Shown here: positions 1 to 8,040 of the stretch, piece after piece | Position numbering within the stretch: the first letter of the stretch is position 1 | Layout of the letters: every line of letters begins with the position of its first letter | Assembly (NCBI GenBank): GCA_963719165.1 | Contig: CAVRAV010000001.1 | Span: 1,612,001-1,676,000 of the forward strand | Direction: 5' to 3' | Source: JAOUEA01 sp963719165 | GTDB lineage: Bacteria > Actinomycetota > UBA4738 > HRBIN12 | DNA: 64,000 bases | Program-made: the position numbers and the translations under genes | Notes under the pieces: generated by a model | Told to the model about the DNA's origin: nothing | Seen by the model: only the letters and a program-made list of their open reading frames with translations | The model's database searches: none

Positions 1-264
1 AACAGGATCGACAGGCCCTTGCCCACGAGCCCCAGATGGTCGATGAAGCCCTCGTCCTGGAACCGTCCGTAGTCGACGGTCCGCATGACGCGTTGGAGCT
101 CCTCCGGCTCCATGCCGGACGCGATGAGCGCGCCGACGATGGCACCCGCGGACGTTCCCGCGATCCGGTGCACGGCGTAGCGCGCGCTTCTGCAGTTCCG
201 TGAACGCCCCCACGAGCCCGATGCCCTTCACGCCCCCGCCCTCGAGCACGAGGTCACAATCCAT
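1..264 (-). CDS. Patatin-like phospholipase, N-terminal part (runs off the window; frameshifted)
   Basis: The start ATG lies inside the end of the SLATT gene (11-base overlap), so translation is probably coupled. The first residues read MDCDLVLEGGGVKGIGLVGA, the Gly-rich oxyanion-hole segment of patatin lipases. After one base is removed near positions 178-187, the frame continues with HRIAGTSAGAIVGALI, the GxSxG nucleophile elbow. Family knowledge: patatins are Ser/Asp acyl hydrolases of membrane lipids, and some act as effectors of anti-phage signalling systems. The catalytic Asp lies outside the window. The extra base may be a sequencing error (other genes here show the same) or real inactivation. 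Family assignment is firm; role is not. Confidence 0.8.
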   Translation of the reverse strand, partial: MDCDLVLEGGGVKGIGLVGAFTELQKRALRRAPDRGNVRGCHRRRAHRVRHGAGGAPTRHADRRLRTVPGRGLHRPSGARGQGPVDPV

Positions 265-889
265 GGCCCGATCCCCCCTGCGTACCCTCGTCGCCCCCGG
301 CGGGTTCCGGCTCGGGGATCCGGATCTTCCGATCGGCCCACTGCGGATCCGGCGGCACTTTGGAAAGGTGGAACTGGTGCTCGAGCCGCGCCCAACGTCG
401 CTCGTCGATGGTCGGCGACTCCTTCGCGTAGCGGTCCAAGCGGAGGCGCACGCCGTCGAGCTCGTGCACGGCGTCGGCCCGCGAGGCCCGAGGGATCGCG
501 AGCTCCTGCGTCATGTCGCGCCGGAGCGTCTCGTAGCGAAAGGCGGCGATCCGATGAGCCTCCGCCCGCGTCCCGAGCCGCAGGAACGTCTGCAGGCTCG
601 AGAGCGCGGCGGCGAGGATGCTCAGCGCGCCGACCAGGGCACGGAGGCCGACCTTCACGTTCGCGGTATCGAGCGACGCGAACACGCTCGTGCCCACGAT
701 CGTCGTGAGGACGACCACGGGGATCCCGAGCAGCAAGGACCCGCGACGGAGCCGGTCCGAGGACTGCCGGTGGCCGGCCTCTGCCGCGGCGACCCGTCGC
801 AGCCAGGCTTCGAAGAGGCGCTCGATGTCGTCGTCCCAGGCCGCCTTGTGGACGACCGGTTGGGCGCTGCGGGTTCGTCCTTCGGCCAT
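254..889 (-). CDS. SLATT-domain two-transmembrane protein
   Basis: A 211-residue protein with a soluble N-terminus (AAWDDDIERLFEAWLRRV), an AE..H amphipathic stretch, and two membrane helices (about residues 50-70 and 78-98: LLLGIPVVVLTTIVGTSVFA and LVGALSILAAALSSLQTFL), followed by the conserved RAEAHRIAAFRYETLRR segment. This order is that of SLATT domains, predicted pore-forming effectors in nucleotide-activated conflict systems. The start ATG has GGAGG five bases upstream. The gene overlaps the patatin start by 11 bases, so the two form an operon. A perfect palindrome sits 21 bases before the start. Family call is confident from sequence pattern. A defence role is inference from family, and no cyclase, SLOG or SMODS partner is visible in the window. 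Confidence 0.8.
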   Translation of the reverse strand: MAEGRTRSAQPVVHKAAWDDDIERLFEAWLRRVAAAEAGHRQSSDRLRRGSLLLGIPVVVLTTIVGTSVFASLDTANVKVGLRALVGALSILAAALSSLQTFLRLGTRAEAHRIAAFRYETLRRDMTQELAIPRASRADAVHELDGVRLRLDRYAKESPTIDERRWARLEHQFHLSKVPPDPQWADRKIRIPEPEPAGGDEGTQGGSGHGL

Positions 890-910
890 AGAGCCTCCGC
901 TCGAGCCGGG

Positions 911-930
911 CCCCGAGCCTAGGCTCGGGG
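911..930. repeat. Perfect 20-base palindrome upstream of the SLATT-patatin operon
   Basis: The arms ccccgagcct and aggctcgggg are exact reverse complements with no spacer. It lies 21 bases before the SLATT start codon, between divergent genes. It could be an operator for a dimeric repressor or a hairpin in the 5' leader. Confidence 0.6.
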
Positions 931-1133
931 GCGGACCCGAACAGTCGGCCAACCTCGTGATTCGCGGAGTCCCCCGAAGAGCCGATGCCGGGCCACGGTC
1001 GGCGGCCTCGAGCCCGGCGCGGAGGCAGCGGTCCCGGCACCGGCCGGTCTGCGCCCGGACTAAAGACCGTGCCGAAGGATGTCGACCGTTGGAAGGAGCG
1101 ACCCGAAGGTCGGATCGTGAACGAGGTGTGGCC

Positions 1134-1565
1134 ATGCCCGTCGACCCGTCGCCCGAAGAGGCAGAGTTCCTCGAAGATCCCATCCGGCTGCTGATCGCCG
1201 ACGACGACAGCCAGACGATGCTCGTGCTGCGCGACAGCCTTCCGGCGTTCGGCTTCGAAGTCGTGGGCGACGCGCGCAACGGCGCGGAGGCCGGGGACAA
1301 GGTTGCCTCGCTGCACCCGGAGGTCGTCTTGCTGGACCTGCGCATGCCGGAGATCGACGGGCTGGAAGCCACGGTGATGATCAAGGCGCAGGAGCCGCGC
1401 ACGCAGGTCGTCATCCTGACCGCCTACTCGGAGCAGGGCTCCCGGTGGGCCGCGGAGTTCGTGGGTGCCGCCAACCTCATCGAGAAGAACGCCCCGCTCG
1501 ACGTGCTGGTGGACACGCTGCGCGCCGCCGCCCACGTCTACCGCTCCGGAGCCCAGGACGACTGA
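1134..1565 (+). CDS. Single-domain response regulator (receiver domain only)
   Basis: A 143-residue receiver domain with no output domain, CheY-like in layout. It has the acidic pocket (IADDDSQ), the phosphoacceptor Asp in VVLLDLRMPEIDGLEA, the Thr of VILTAYSEQ and the Lys of LIEKNAP. It should accept phosphate from a histidine kinase; none is encoded nearby. The ATG has a GAACGAGG-type site about 7 bases upstream; a GTG two codons earlier is an alternative. It ends four bases before the convergent adenylyl cyclase gene, which shares no obvious terminator with it. Stand-alone receivers often relay phosphate or bind partner proteins; the partner is unknown here. Confidence 0.9.
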   Translation: MPVDPSPEEAEFLEDPIRLLIADDDSQTMLVLRDSLPAFGFEVVGDARNGAEAGDKVASLHPEVVLLDLRMPEIDGLEATVMIKAQEPRTQVVILTAYSEQGSRWAAEFVGAANLIEKNAPLDVLVDTLRAAAHVYRSGAQDD

Positions 1566-1569
1566 TCGG

Positions 1570-2355
1570 TTACCGAGGACCGATCAAGAAGGACGTTTCC
1601 GTCCGCCCCTTGCCTTTGAGCTCGATCGTGCCCCGGGCCTCGACCACGTACGCCGTCCCGAGGGCCTCGACGACCGACGACGATATCTGGATCCGATCGG
1701 GCAGCGACGACGACTCGAGGCGGCTCGCCATGTTCACGGTGTCGCCCCAAACGTCGTACGCGAACTTCCAACTGCCGATCACGCCTGCCACCGCCGGGCC
1801 GGTGTGCACCCCGATGCGGATCCGCCAACCTCGCTTCGTGATCTCGTTCGTCCGATGGAGTGCGTCCACCATCAGAAGCGCCATGTCGGCGGCCGCGGCG
1901 ACGTGATCGCTCCGGGTGCCGGGGAGCCCCCCCACCGCCATGTATGCGTCCCCGATCGTCTTGATCTTCTCCATCCCGCTCGAGGCGCAGAGGGCGTCGA
2001 ACTCCGAGAACAGCCGGTTCAACTCCGTCACCAAGACATCGGGGGCGAGTTGGGAAGAGATCTTCGTGAAGCCGACGAGGTCGCTCATCAAGACCGATAC
2101 CTCTTCGTACCGATCCGCGATCAGTGACTCACCGCGGTCCAGGCGGTCGACGATCTGTCGCGGAAGGATGTTCAGGAGGAGCTCGGTGGATCGGGTGCGT
2201 TCCTCGTCGAGCTCATGCATGAGGTTCGACAGGAGTCTCGAGTTCACATCGCGGATCTCTTCGAGCTGGCGGGTGTTCGTCTGCAGTCGCTCGAGCCTGC
2301 GGACGAGCACCCGGATCTGCTTCGCCAGATCCGGGTCGGGGCTCGGATCGCGCAC
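1570..2355 (-). CDS. Class III adenylyl cyclase, soluble, with N-terminal coiled coil
   Basis: Makes cAMP from ATP. After a coiled coil (about residues 20-70, ending in LLLNILPRQIVDRL, typical of sensor-linked cyclases) comes a complete catalytic domain. It has metal Asp residues in MSDLVGFT (about 92) and TIGDAYMA (about 137), the adenine-reading Lys of EKIKTIGD, the Asp of YDVWGD (about 202), and the transition-state Asn and Arg of TVNMASR (about 209 and 213). The Lys/Asp pair marks ATP rather than GTP specificity. The chosen GTG start lies six bases past the stop of the upstream FIST gene, so the FIST protein is its likely regulator. 261 residues. Confidence 0.88.
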   Translation of the reverse strand: MRDPSPDPDLAKQIRVLVRRLERLQTNTRQLEEIRDVNSRLLSNLMHELDEERTRSTELLLNILPRQIVDRLDRGESLIADRYEEVSVLMSDLVGFTKISSQLAPDVLVTELNRLFSEFDALCASSGMEKIKTIGDAYMAVGGLPGTRSDHVAAAADMALLMVDALHRTNEITKRGWRIRIGVHTGPAVAGVIGSWKFAYDVWGDTVNMASRLESSSLPDRIQISSSVVEALGTAYVVEARGTIELKGKGRTETSFLIGPR

Positions 2356-2360
2356 GGCGG

Positions 2361-3524
2361 CTAGCTCGTGCCCATGAGCAAGGCGACCATCGTCTCGTTG
2401 TGGTAGCGGGCCTCTCCGCCCTCGTCGAGTGGTGCGATCTCTCCGAAGGAGTAGAAGCCGCATACGGGCACGCCGTCGCCCAGCATCTGCCGAAGGATCT
2501 CGTACTCCGTGCCCGTGCGCGTGCCCAGGAGGTACTTGCGGATCGCGCAGGAGAAGATCAATGCCGCCTCGGGCTTCCCACCGGCGGGGAACTGATCCAT
2601 CGCTTGCGACAACGCGGAGCGGGCACCGTCGAAGATCTCGTCGGTAGCCGCCGTCGTCAGCTGGACCTCGGCACCTTCCTGCACGTCTCCGCTCACCGTG
2701 ACGGCCCCCGTTGCCTGATCATGACGCACGGGCGCGCGCAGGTAGAACCGCTCGGAACCCTCATCGAACACGGCGAGGGGGGTCGCGAACGCAGGCTCGA
2801 ACCCCTCGCCCAGATACCGCTCGTAGAAGGAAAGGGCGGGCCTGCCGTCGATCTCGCGCACCGTGCCACCCGACACGTCGGTGACGCGGCCCTTCGGTCC
2901 GACCGGGCGCCAACCCGCATCCGTCCCGAATGAGTAGGTGAGGGGCCCCGACAGGAGCAGAAGGGGAACGGCGTCGGTCACGACCCGGTTGCCGAAGAAC
3001 TGCCAGCTGTCCCCTGCGGGATGGCGGTTCGATCGCGGCGCCGCTCCACCGCCTATCACGGGCACGTCCGGGCCCAGCGCCTCCCGTAGCGCGTCGAGCA
3101 GCGCCCGCATGTCTCCGCCGATCGACGGGGTAACGATGCAGAGCCGGGGCTCCTTCTCCGTCTTGTTCCGGGCCTGCTCGACCGCCGAGCGAGCGGCGCC
3201 CGGCACGTCGTCCCAGAGGCGCTCGGCCACGCCGCCGGTGATGTCCACTTCGTCGGAGGCGAACAACGCGAGGGTGATGGAGTCTTCCTGGTAGCCCATC
3301 TCCGAGGACATCTCGCCCGAGGAGGTCGAGCCGATGAGCTCGATCCCCGGCACGCGCTCCCTGACGCTGCTGAGCACCACCTCGTGGTCGGATTCCCATG
3401 CGGAGAAGAGGAGGCCGGCTTTCGGCTCGAGGCCGTCGAGCCCCTCGAGGCACTGATCGACGATGATGCGCGCGGCGACGTCGGCGTCGATGTCGTCGCT
3501 GTGGCCCACCGCCATCCTGAACAT
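2361..3524 (-). CDS. FIST-domain sensory protein
   Basis: A 387-residue protein with FIST N (residues about 20-210: GLLFSAWESDHEVVLSSV, ELIGSTSSGEM, VIGGGAAP) and FIST C (about 215-385, ending CGFYSFGEIAPL then ALLMGTS). FIST domains are predicted intracellular sensors of small ligands, often near kinases, diguanylate cyclases or adenylyl cyclases. Here the gene lies directly upstream of an adenylyl cyclase with five bases between them, supporting a two-gene ligand-to-cAMP switch. It has no signal peptide or membrane segment. The ligand cannot be told from the sequence. The start may be ATG 3524 or the Met three codons later. Confidence 0.88.
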   Translation of the reverse strand: MFRMAVGHSDDIDADVAARIIVDQCLEGLDGLEPKAGLLFSAWESDHEVVLSSVRERVPGIELIGSTSSGEMSSEMGYQEDSITLALFASDEVDITGGVAERLWDDVPGAARSAVEQARNKTEKEPRLCIVTPSIGGDMRALLDALREALGPDVPVIGGGAAPRSNRHPAGDSWQFFGNRVVTDAVPLLLLSGPLTYSFGTDAGWRPVGPKGRVTDVSGGTVREIDGRPALSFYERYLGEGFEPAFATPLAVFDEGSERFYLRAPVRHDQATGAVTVSGDVQEGAEVQLTTAATDEIFDGARSALSQAMDQFPAGGKPEAALIFSCAIRKYLLGTRTGTEYEILRQMLGDGVPVCGFYSFGEIAPLDEGGEARYHNETMVALLMGTS

Positions 3525-3563
3525 GTCTGCAGTATGGCCGCTGCGGACCCAACGGGCCGCGCC

Positions 3564-4846
3564 TCACGCAACGTGAGCGCCTGCGAGCGTGCGCACGATC
3601 GTGTCCTCGATGCCGACGGCCGTGCCCTTGTCGAGCCCGCGGGAGATCACCGAGAACGCGACCCTGGCGCCGCCCGCGTCGGTGACGTAGCCAGACAACG
3701 CCGAGACCGGCGTCTCGAAGAGGGTTCCCGTTTTGGCCCGGACCGGGACGCCGACGAGCCTGCCCTCCATCGTGCCCTGGCCGGACGGGGCGAGCGAGGC
3801 GTCGAGGGCTCGTCCCCAGGGCCGACCTTGCGCGAGGAGGAGCAACGTCGCGAGCCCACGCGCAGAGACCAGGTCCTGATGGGAGAGCCCGGAACCGTCC
3901 TCGACTCGGGCCGTCACGCCGAGCGACGCGGCCCAGGCGGCCACGGCTTCGGCGCCTCCGGCCGTCGAGCCGGCGCCGTGGTCCGCCGCGGCCCCGATCG
4001 CCTTCAAGAGGGCCTCGGCGTAGAAGTTCACCGAGCCATGGTTCTGCACCACGAGGAGGTCTCGCAGCGGCCGGGACCGCGTGAGGGACAACGCGTGAAG
4101 GTCCGCGGGCGCCACGCCGGCCGCCGGGTCGTGGGCGACCGCGATCCCTCGCTCGCGCAGGGCCGCCGTGAGCACGGCCGCCGCCGCGGCCTCGGGTTGC
4201 CCCTGCCGGCGTTCCCGTCGAAGGCGAGCGCGGTCGTCCGCGTGACGTAGCTCCGCGAGAGCCCCGGCACCCATCCGGGCGCCCACCACGATCGGGAGAA
4301 CGCCGCCGTATCGCCGATCACGCCGCCGGTGATGCGCAACACGCCCGCGGAGGCAACGGCGTCGGCGAGCCGCGCCAAGGACGCGGCGTTCACCTCGGGG
4401 TCCCCAGATCCCACGAGCCAGAGGTCGCCGCGGATCACGCCCGCCCCGACGGGGCGACGTGCGGCGGCTACGGTCGGGAACCGATGATCGGGGCCGAGGA
4501 TCGCCAACGCGGCCATCGAGGTCAGGAGCTTCTGATTCGAAGCAGGGATCCGGAGCTCCCCGCCCGCATGCTCGAACGAGATCCGATCGTTCGCGCCCAC
4601 GGCCACCGAGACGTCGCGCCCCCCGACCGCGGCTTCGATCTCCCGCGTCCAGTCCGCCGTGACGATCCGGGTGACGACTGCGGGAGCGGGAGAGGATGTG
4701 GGCGAACCGACGGACGGTACGGCGACCGTCGCGGTCGGCTTGGACACCGGCGCGGTGGTCGGCGTCGGGTCCCGAGCGGCCGTCGCCGATGTGCAAGCGG
4801 CGAGCATCAGCAGGGCCACGATGGAGGTCGATCGTGGTCGGCTCAT
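3564..4846 (-). CDS. D-Ala-D-Ala carboxypeptidase/endopeptidase, PBP4 (DacB) type, lipoprotein, frameshifted
   Basis: The N-terminus has a lipoprotein signal (LLMLAAC). The penicillin-binding motifs are all present but split over two frames: SxxK in ASNQKLL and the GSGDPEV region in the first part, SVN in NHGSVNFYAEALLK and KTG in VRAKTGTL in the second. Adding one G to the run at 4201-4204 joins FDGNAGRG to QPEAAAAAVLTAALRERG and gives about 427 residues, normal for the family. The gene trims peptidoglycan stem peptides outside the membrane. Its ATG overlaps the stop of the upstream M15 peptidase (ATGA), so the two are one operon. Sequencing error is the likelier cause of the break. Confidence 0.85.
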
Positions 4847-6150
4847 GTCTCGGGGTCGGGCTTTCCGAATTCGAAGTGCATGCCGTCGGGGATCAAGAAC
4901 GCCCCGCCCCAGTTGAACCCATGCGCCCGGAAGATCCGGACGATCCGCGGATCCATCGAAGGCGTCGCGCCGTACGCGTTCTCCGGAGCGTTGATGTCTA
5001 CGGCGGCGCCGTACGCGTGGTCAGATGGCGGGGCGGTCGGGCTGCGGGCGACCGTGCGCGGGTTCCAGCATCCGGAGTTGGTGTGGATCAGGCCGCCCAG
5101 CCCCGCTCGCTGCACGTCCTCGAGGGCCGCGATCAGCGCCGGGAACAGTTGCCGGTTGCAGGTGATCCTTCCCAGCAGCGGGACCGTGCGGGTCTGGATG
5201 TGCGCCCGCACCCACGACGGGTCTTCCGTGAGGTAGGCGGGGTCCGCCTGCGGATGGGCGCTGAACTCACCGAACGTCTCCTTCAGCACGACGGGCGGGT
5301 TCACGCCGCTGCCCACACGCATGTACCGGCTGCCGTTCGGGGCGACGACACGAAGCGGCGTGCCACGCGGGAGCAGCCCACCGACCCATCGCCCGAACGT
5401 GGTTTCCGAGGGCGATCCGTCCGGCTGCGCCAAGAGGTAGCGCTCGTCGGTGATCCCCAGGGCGATCCCCGCCTCCCGCGAGACCATCATCTCGCTCCAG
5501 CCCACCGCGGCGTCCGGCACGACGGCGCCGACATCGACGGTGTGTGCCCCGAACGTCATCGAGCCGCCGGGACCGATCTCGCGCAGACCGGCGCTGGACT
5601 CGCCCAGGACCGCTTCCCCCGCATCGAGCGCGTGCACGACCCGATCCCGGATGACGGCAGGGAGGAACTGGGCATACGTATCGGGACTCACCGCGAAGGC
5701 ATCGATCGGTATCGCGAACGGGGGCTCGGGGCGGTCGACCACCGTGCCGTCCGCGTCGCGCGAGGCCGTCATCCACAAGGTATCGCCCGCGATCACGACC
5801 GTTCGCCCGAGCGCTGACAGCGCGTCAGCACGACGGCGGAGATCGGGCGGGAAGCCCCCCGACATCCAGGCCAGGTACGCGGGCGGCATCGACGATGCGG
5901 CCTCGCCGGGGTCCGGGGAGCCGCCGCCGCCTCCGGTCGGCGCGTCGGCGCGCGGCGGCGGTTCGGAGGCCCTCGGCGCGAACAGCGTGAGGCCAAGCAC
6001 GAGCAGCAGCAGGACGCCGACCAGCCCGACGAAGGCACGGCGTCGACGCACGGCCACGCTCGGTCGGCGGTGGGGAGCCACGAGGTCAGCGTACCGAGCC
6101 CACCGTCGGTGCGGGCGGTGCCCGATCGGGCGCCGTCGGCGGGTCGCCAT
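4843..6150 (-). CDS. M15-family (VanY-like) D-Ala-D-Ala carboxypeptidase, membrane anchored
   Basis: An Arg-rich N-terminus is followed by one membrane helix (about residues 39-58, FVGLVGVLLLLVLGLTLFAP), a low-complexity Gly/Pro linker, a central region of unknown role, and a C-terminal zinc peptidase domain. The zinc motif is DHAYGAAVDIN and PDGMHFEFG, the H-x6-D and HxE/HF pattern of M15B/C enzymes. It should cleave peptidoglycan peptides outside the cell. Its stop overlaps the start of the PBP4-type gene, so a D-Ala-processing pair is co-translated. Start 6150 leaves only 28 bases to the divergent Nudix gene; a later start is possible. 435 residues. Confidence 0.82.
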   Translation of the reverse strand: MATRRRRPIGHRPHRRWARYADLVAPHRRPSVAVRRRRAFVGLVGVLLLLVLGLTLFAPRASEPPPRADAPTGGGGGSPDPGEAASSMPPAYLAWMSGGFPPDLRRRADALSALGRTVVIAGDTLWMTASRDADGTVVDRPEPPFAIPIDAFAVSPDTYAQFLPAVIRDRVVHALDAGEAVLGESSAGLREIGPGGSMTFGAHTVDVGAVVPDAAVGWSEMMVSREAGIALGITDERYLLAQPDGSPSETTFGRWVGGLLPRGTPLRVVAPNGSRYMRVGSGVNPPVVLKETFGEFSAHPQADPAYLTEDPSWVRAHIQTRTVPLLGRITCNRQLFPALIAALEDVQRAGLGGLIHTNSGCWNPRTVARSPTAPPSDHAYGAAVDINAPENAYGATPSMDPRIVRIFRAHGFNWGGAFLIPDGMHFEFGKPDPET

Positions 6151-6178
6151 CGGTCCGCGGGGGTGCCATCATCGCGCG

Positions 6179-6718
6179 ATGGCGCACCCTCGCAAGCCCA
6201 AGGTGAACAAGACGGGCCGACGCAGCGCCGGCATCATGCTGTGGCGCACTCGGGAAACCGGCCTGGAGGTGCTGCTGGGTCATCCCGGCGGTCCCTATTT
6301 CTCGCGCAAGGACGACGGCGACTGGACGGTGCTCAAGGGAGAATCAGAGCCCGGTGAGGAGCTCGAGGCCGTGGCCCAACGTGAGTTCGCGGAGGAGACG
6401 GGCCACACGATCGGTCCCGACGCTCCCCTGTACGAACTCGGCGACATCCGTCAGAAGTCCGGGAAGGTCGTGGTGGCGTGGGCAGTGGAGGGAGATCTTG
6501 ATCCCGCGGCGGCGGTGAGCAACACCTTCGAGATGGAATGGCCGCCTCGCTCCGACAGGATCGAGGTGTTCCCCGAGATCGATCGGGTGGCGTGGTTCAC
6601 GCTGGAGAAGGCCCACCGGAAGATCAAGGCCGCGCAGGCCCCCTTCCTCGAAAGGCTCGCACGGGCGATCGAGACGGGAGCCATCGGCGGGTCGAACGAG
6701 GACGCGATCGAAAGGTAG
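6179..6718 (+). CDS. Nudix hydrolase
   Basis: 179 residues with a full Nudix box, GESEPGEELEAVAQREFAEETGH, reading G-x5-E-x7-REFxEETG at about residues 54-76. It hydrolyses nucleoside diphosphate-X compounds; the substrate is not predictable. The N-terminus (KTGRRSAGIMLWRT) and the HPGGPYF segment resemble Nudix proteins of about 150-180 residues found widely in bacteria. The ATG has no ribosome binding site but has CATCAT six bases before the start, fitting a leaderless transcript. It is divergent from the M15 gene. Confidence 0.9.
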   Translation: MAHPRKPKVNKTGRRSAGIMLWRTRETGLEVLLGHPGGPYFSRKDDGDWTVLKGESEPGEELEAVAQREFAEETGHTIGPDAPLYELGDIRQKSGKVVVAWAVEGDLDPAAAVSNTFEMEWPPRSDRIEVFPEIDRVAWFTLEKAHRKIKAAQAPFLERLARAIETGAIGGSNEDAIER

Positions 6719-6797
6719 GGGCCACCGTGGTCCGCACCCGTGTGGTCGCGGGCCGGATGGGATCACCCCCGTCACGTACCGCGTCGTTGGATGAGGA

Positions 6798-7754
6798 TCA
6801 GGTGCGCAACCCTGCCAGCGCCTTCCCGGCACGGTGCACGTCTTCCCCGGTCGAACCCGCGGGCATGTTGAAGACCAGACCCTGGAGTCCCGCGTCGAGG
6901 AACGCTTGCGCCTGCTCGGCCACGGCGTCGCGGTCGCCCCAGACGAGGCGCATGGCCAGGCCGTCGTCATCGACCCCGCGATCGCGCTGCCACTTTGTCC
7001 TGCGGCGATCCGCGTCCTCGGCGGAATCGGCCACGATGAGGGTCCCCAGCCGCGTGGCGACGATCTCGGAGCGATCGCGCCCCTCGGCGTCGCAATGCTC
7101 GGCGAGCACCTCGAGTTTGTGCCTGATCGTCCCGGCGTCGCCGAACCCGTTCCACATGTCCGCGTAGCGCGCCGTGAGTCGTAGCGTCTTCTTCTCCCCG
7201 CCGCCGCCGATCAGGATGGGAGGCCCGCCCGGTCGCACCGGCTGCGGGACGTTCATCGCGCCCTCCACGTGGTGGACCGATCCTCGGACCGTCGACTCAC
7301 GCTGGGTAAACATGGACCGGCAGATCCGCAACGCGTCCTCCAGGCGCTCGAACCGCTCGCCCGCCGACGGCCATGGATAGCCGTAGGCACGCGACTCCTC
7401 CTCGTTCCAGGCGGCGCCGATACCCAGGATCGCTCGGCCCGAGGAGATCACGTCCAGGGTCGTCACGACCTTCGCGAGGAACGCGGGATTCCGATACGTG
7501 ACGCCCGTGACCATCGCGCCGAGCTGGATCCGCGACGTTCGAGCCGCCACCCCGGCGAGGAGCGTGTACGCCTCGAGCATCGGATCGGTCGTGGGCCCGA
7601 TGGCGGCGATCTGATGATAGTGATCCATCACCCAGAACGAATCGAATCCGGCCTCCTCGGCCGCGAGGGCGATCCCGGCGATCCGCTCGAAGAGCATGTC
7701 GTCGGAGACGTCGGCGAACGTGAAACTCGGGAGCTGTAATCCGAAGTGCGTCAC
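6798..7754 (-). CDS. LLM-class flavin/F420-dependent oxidoreductase
   Basis: 318 residues of the bacterial-luciferase-like TIM-barrel family. The N-terminus reads VTHFGLQLPSF and the barrel motifs include EEAGFDSFWVMDH, LGAMVTGVTYRNPAFLAK, AILGIGAAWNEEE and PPILIGGGGEKKTLRL. Family knowledge: actinobacterial members mostly use coenzyme F420 and act on varied small molecules; the substrate here is unknown. The GTG start is supported by GAAGGAG seven bases upstream. It stands alone, and the 286 bases upstream hold no gene I can recognise. Confidence 0.88.
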   Translation of the reverse strand: MTHFGLQLPSFTFADVSDDMLFERIAGIALAAEEAGFDSFWVMDHYHQIAAIGPTTDPMLEAYTLLAGVAARTSRIQLGAMVTGVTYRNPAFLAKVVTTLDVISSGRAILGIGAAWNEEESRAYGYPWPSAGERFERLEDALRICRSMFTQRESTVRGSVHHVEGAMNVPQPVRPGGPPILIGGGGEKKTLRLTARYADMWNGFGDAGTIRHKLEVLAEHCDAEGRDRSEIVATRLGTLIVADSAEDADRRRTKWQRDRGVDDDGLAMRLVWGDRDAVAEQAQAFLDAGLQGLVFNMPAGSTGEDVHRAGKALAGLRT

Positions 7755-8040
7755 GCGATGGCTCCTTCGCTCTCCTCGGTGCTCTGTGCCCGACTCCCGG
7801 GCACCGATGGGAGACAGGATAGGCCGGCATGCGCGAACCGAGGCTTTCCGGCGCGGCGCTGCGCCTCTAGCGCAGGGTCGGCTCGATGGACCTGAGGAAC
7901 GCCGTCGACAGCATCGCCGGGCGCGCACGATCCGGCCACGACGAGCACCTTCACGGTGATCTCGAACACGTCGGAGGGAGCGTGGCCGATCGTGGAGCTC
8001 CTCGAGGGGCGCCTGGCGGACTGACCGCGTCGTGGCTCGG

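Noticed and set aside
228..1535. Longer minus-strand frames extending the SLATT gene upstream through the response regulator
   Set aside because: The upstream part is antisense to the response regulator; ATG 889 has a good ribosome binding site and begins the conserved domain.
7755..8040. A gene between the F420-type oxidoreductase and the HNH lipoprotein
   Set aside because: Only short frames without recognisable protein features; a small segment reading FEITVKVLVVAG is isolated and has no start signals.
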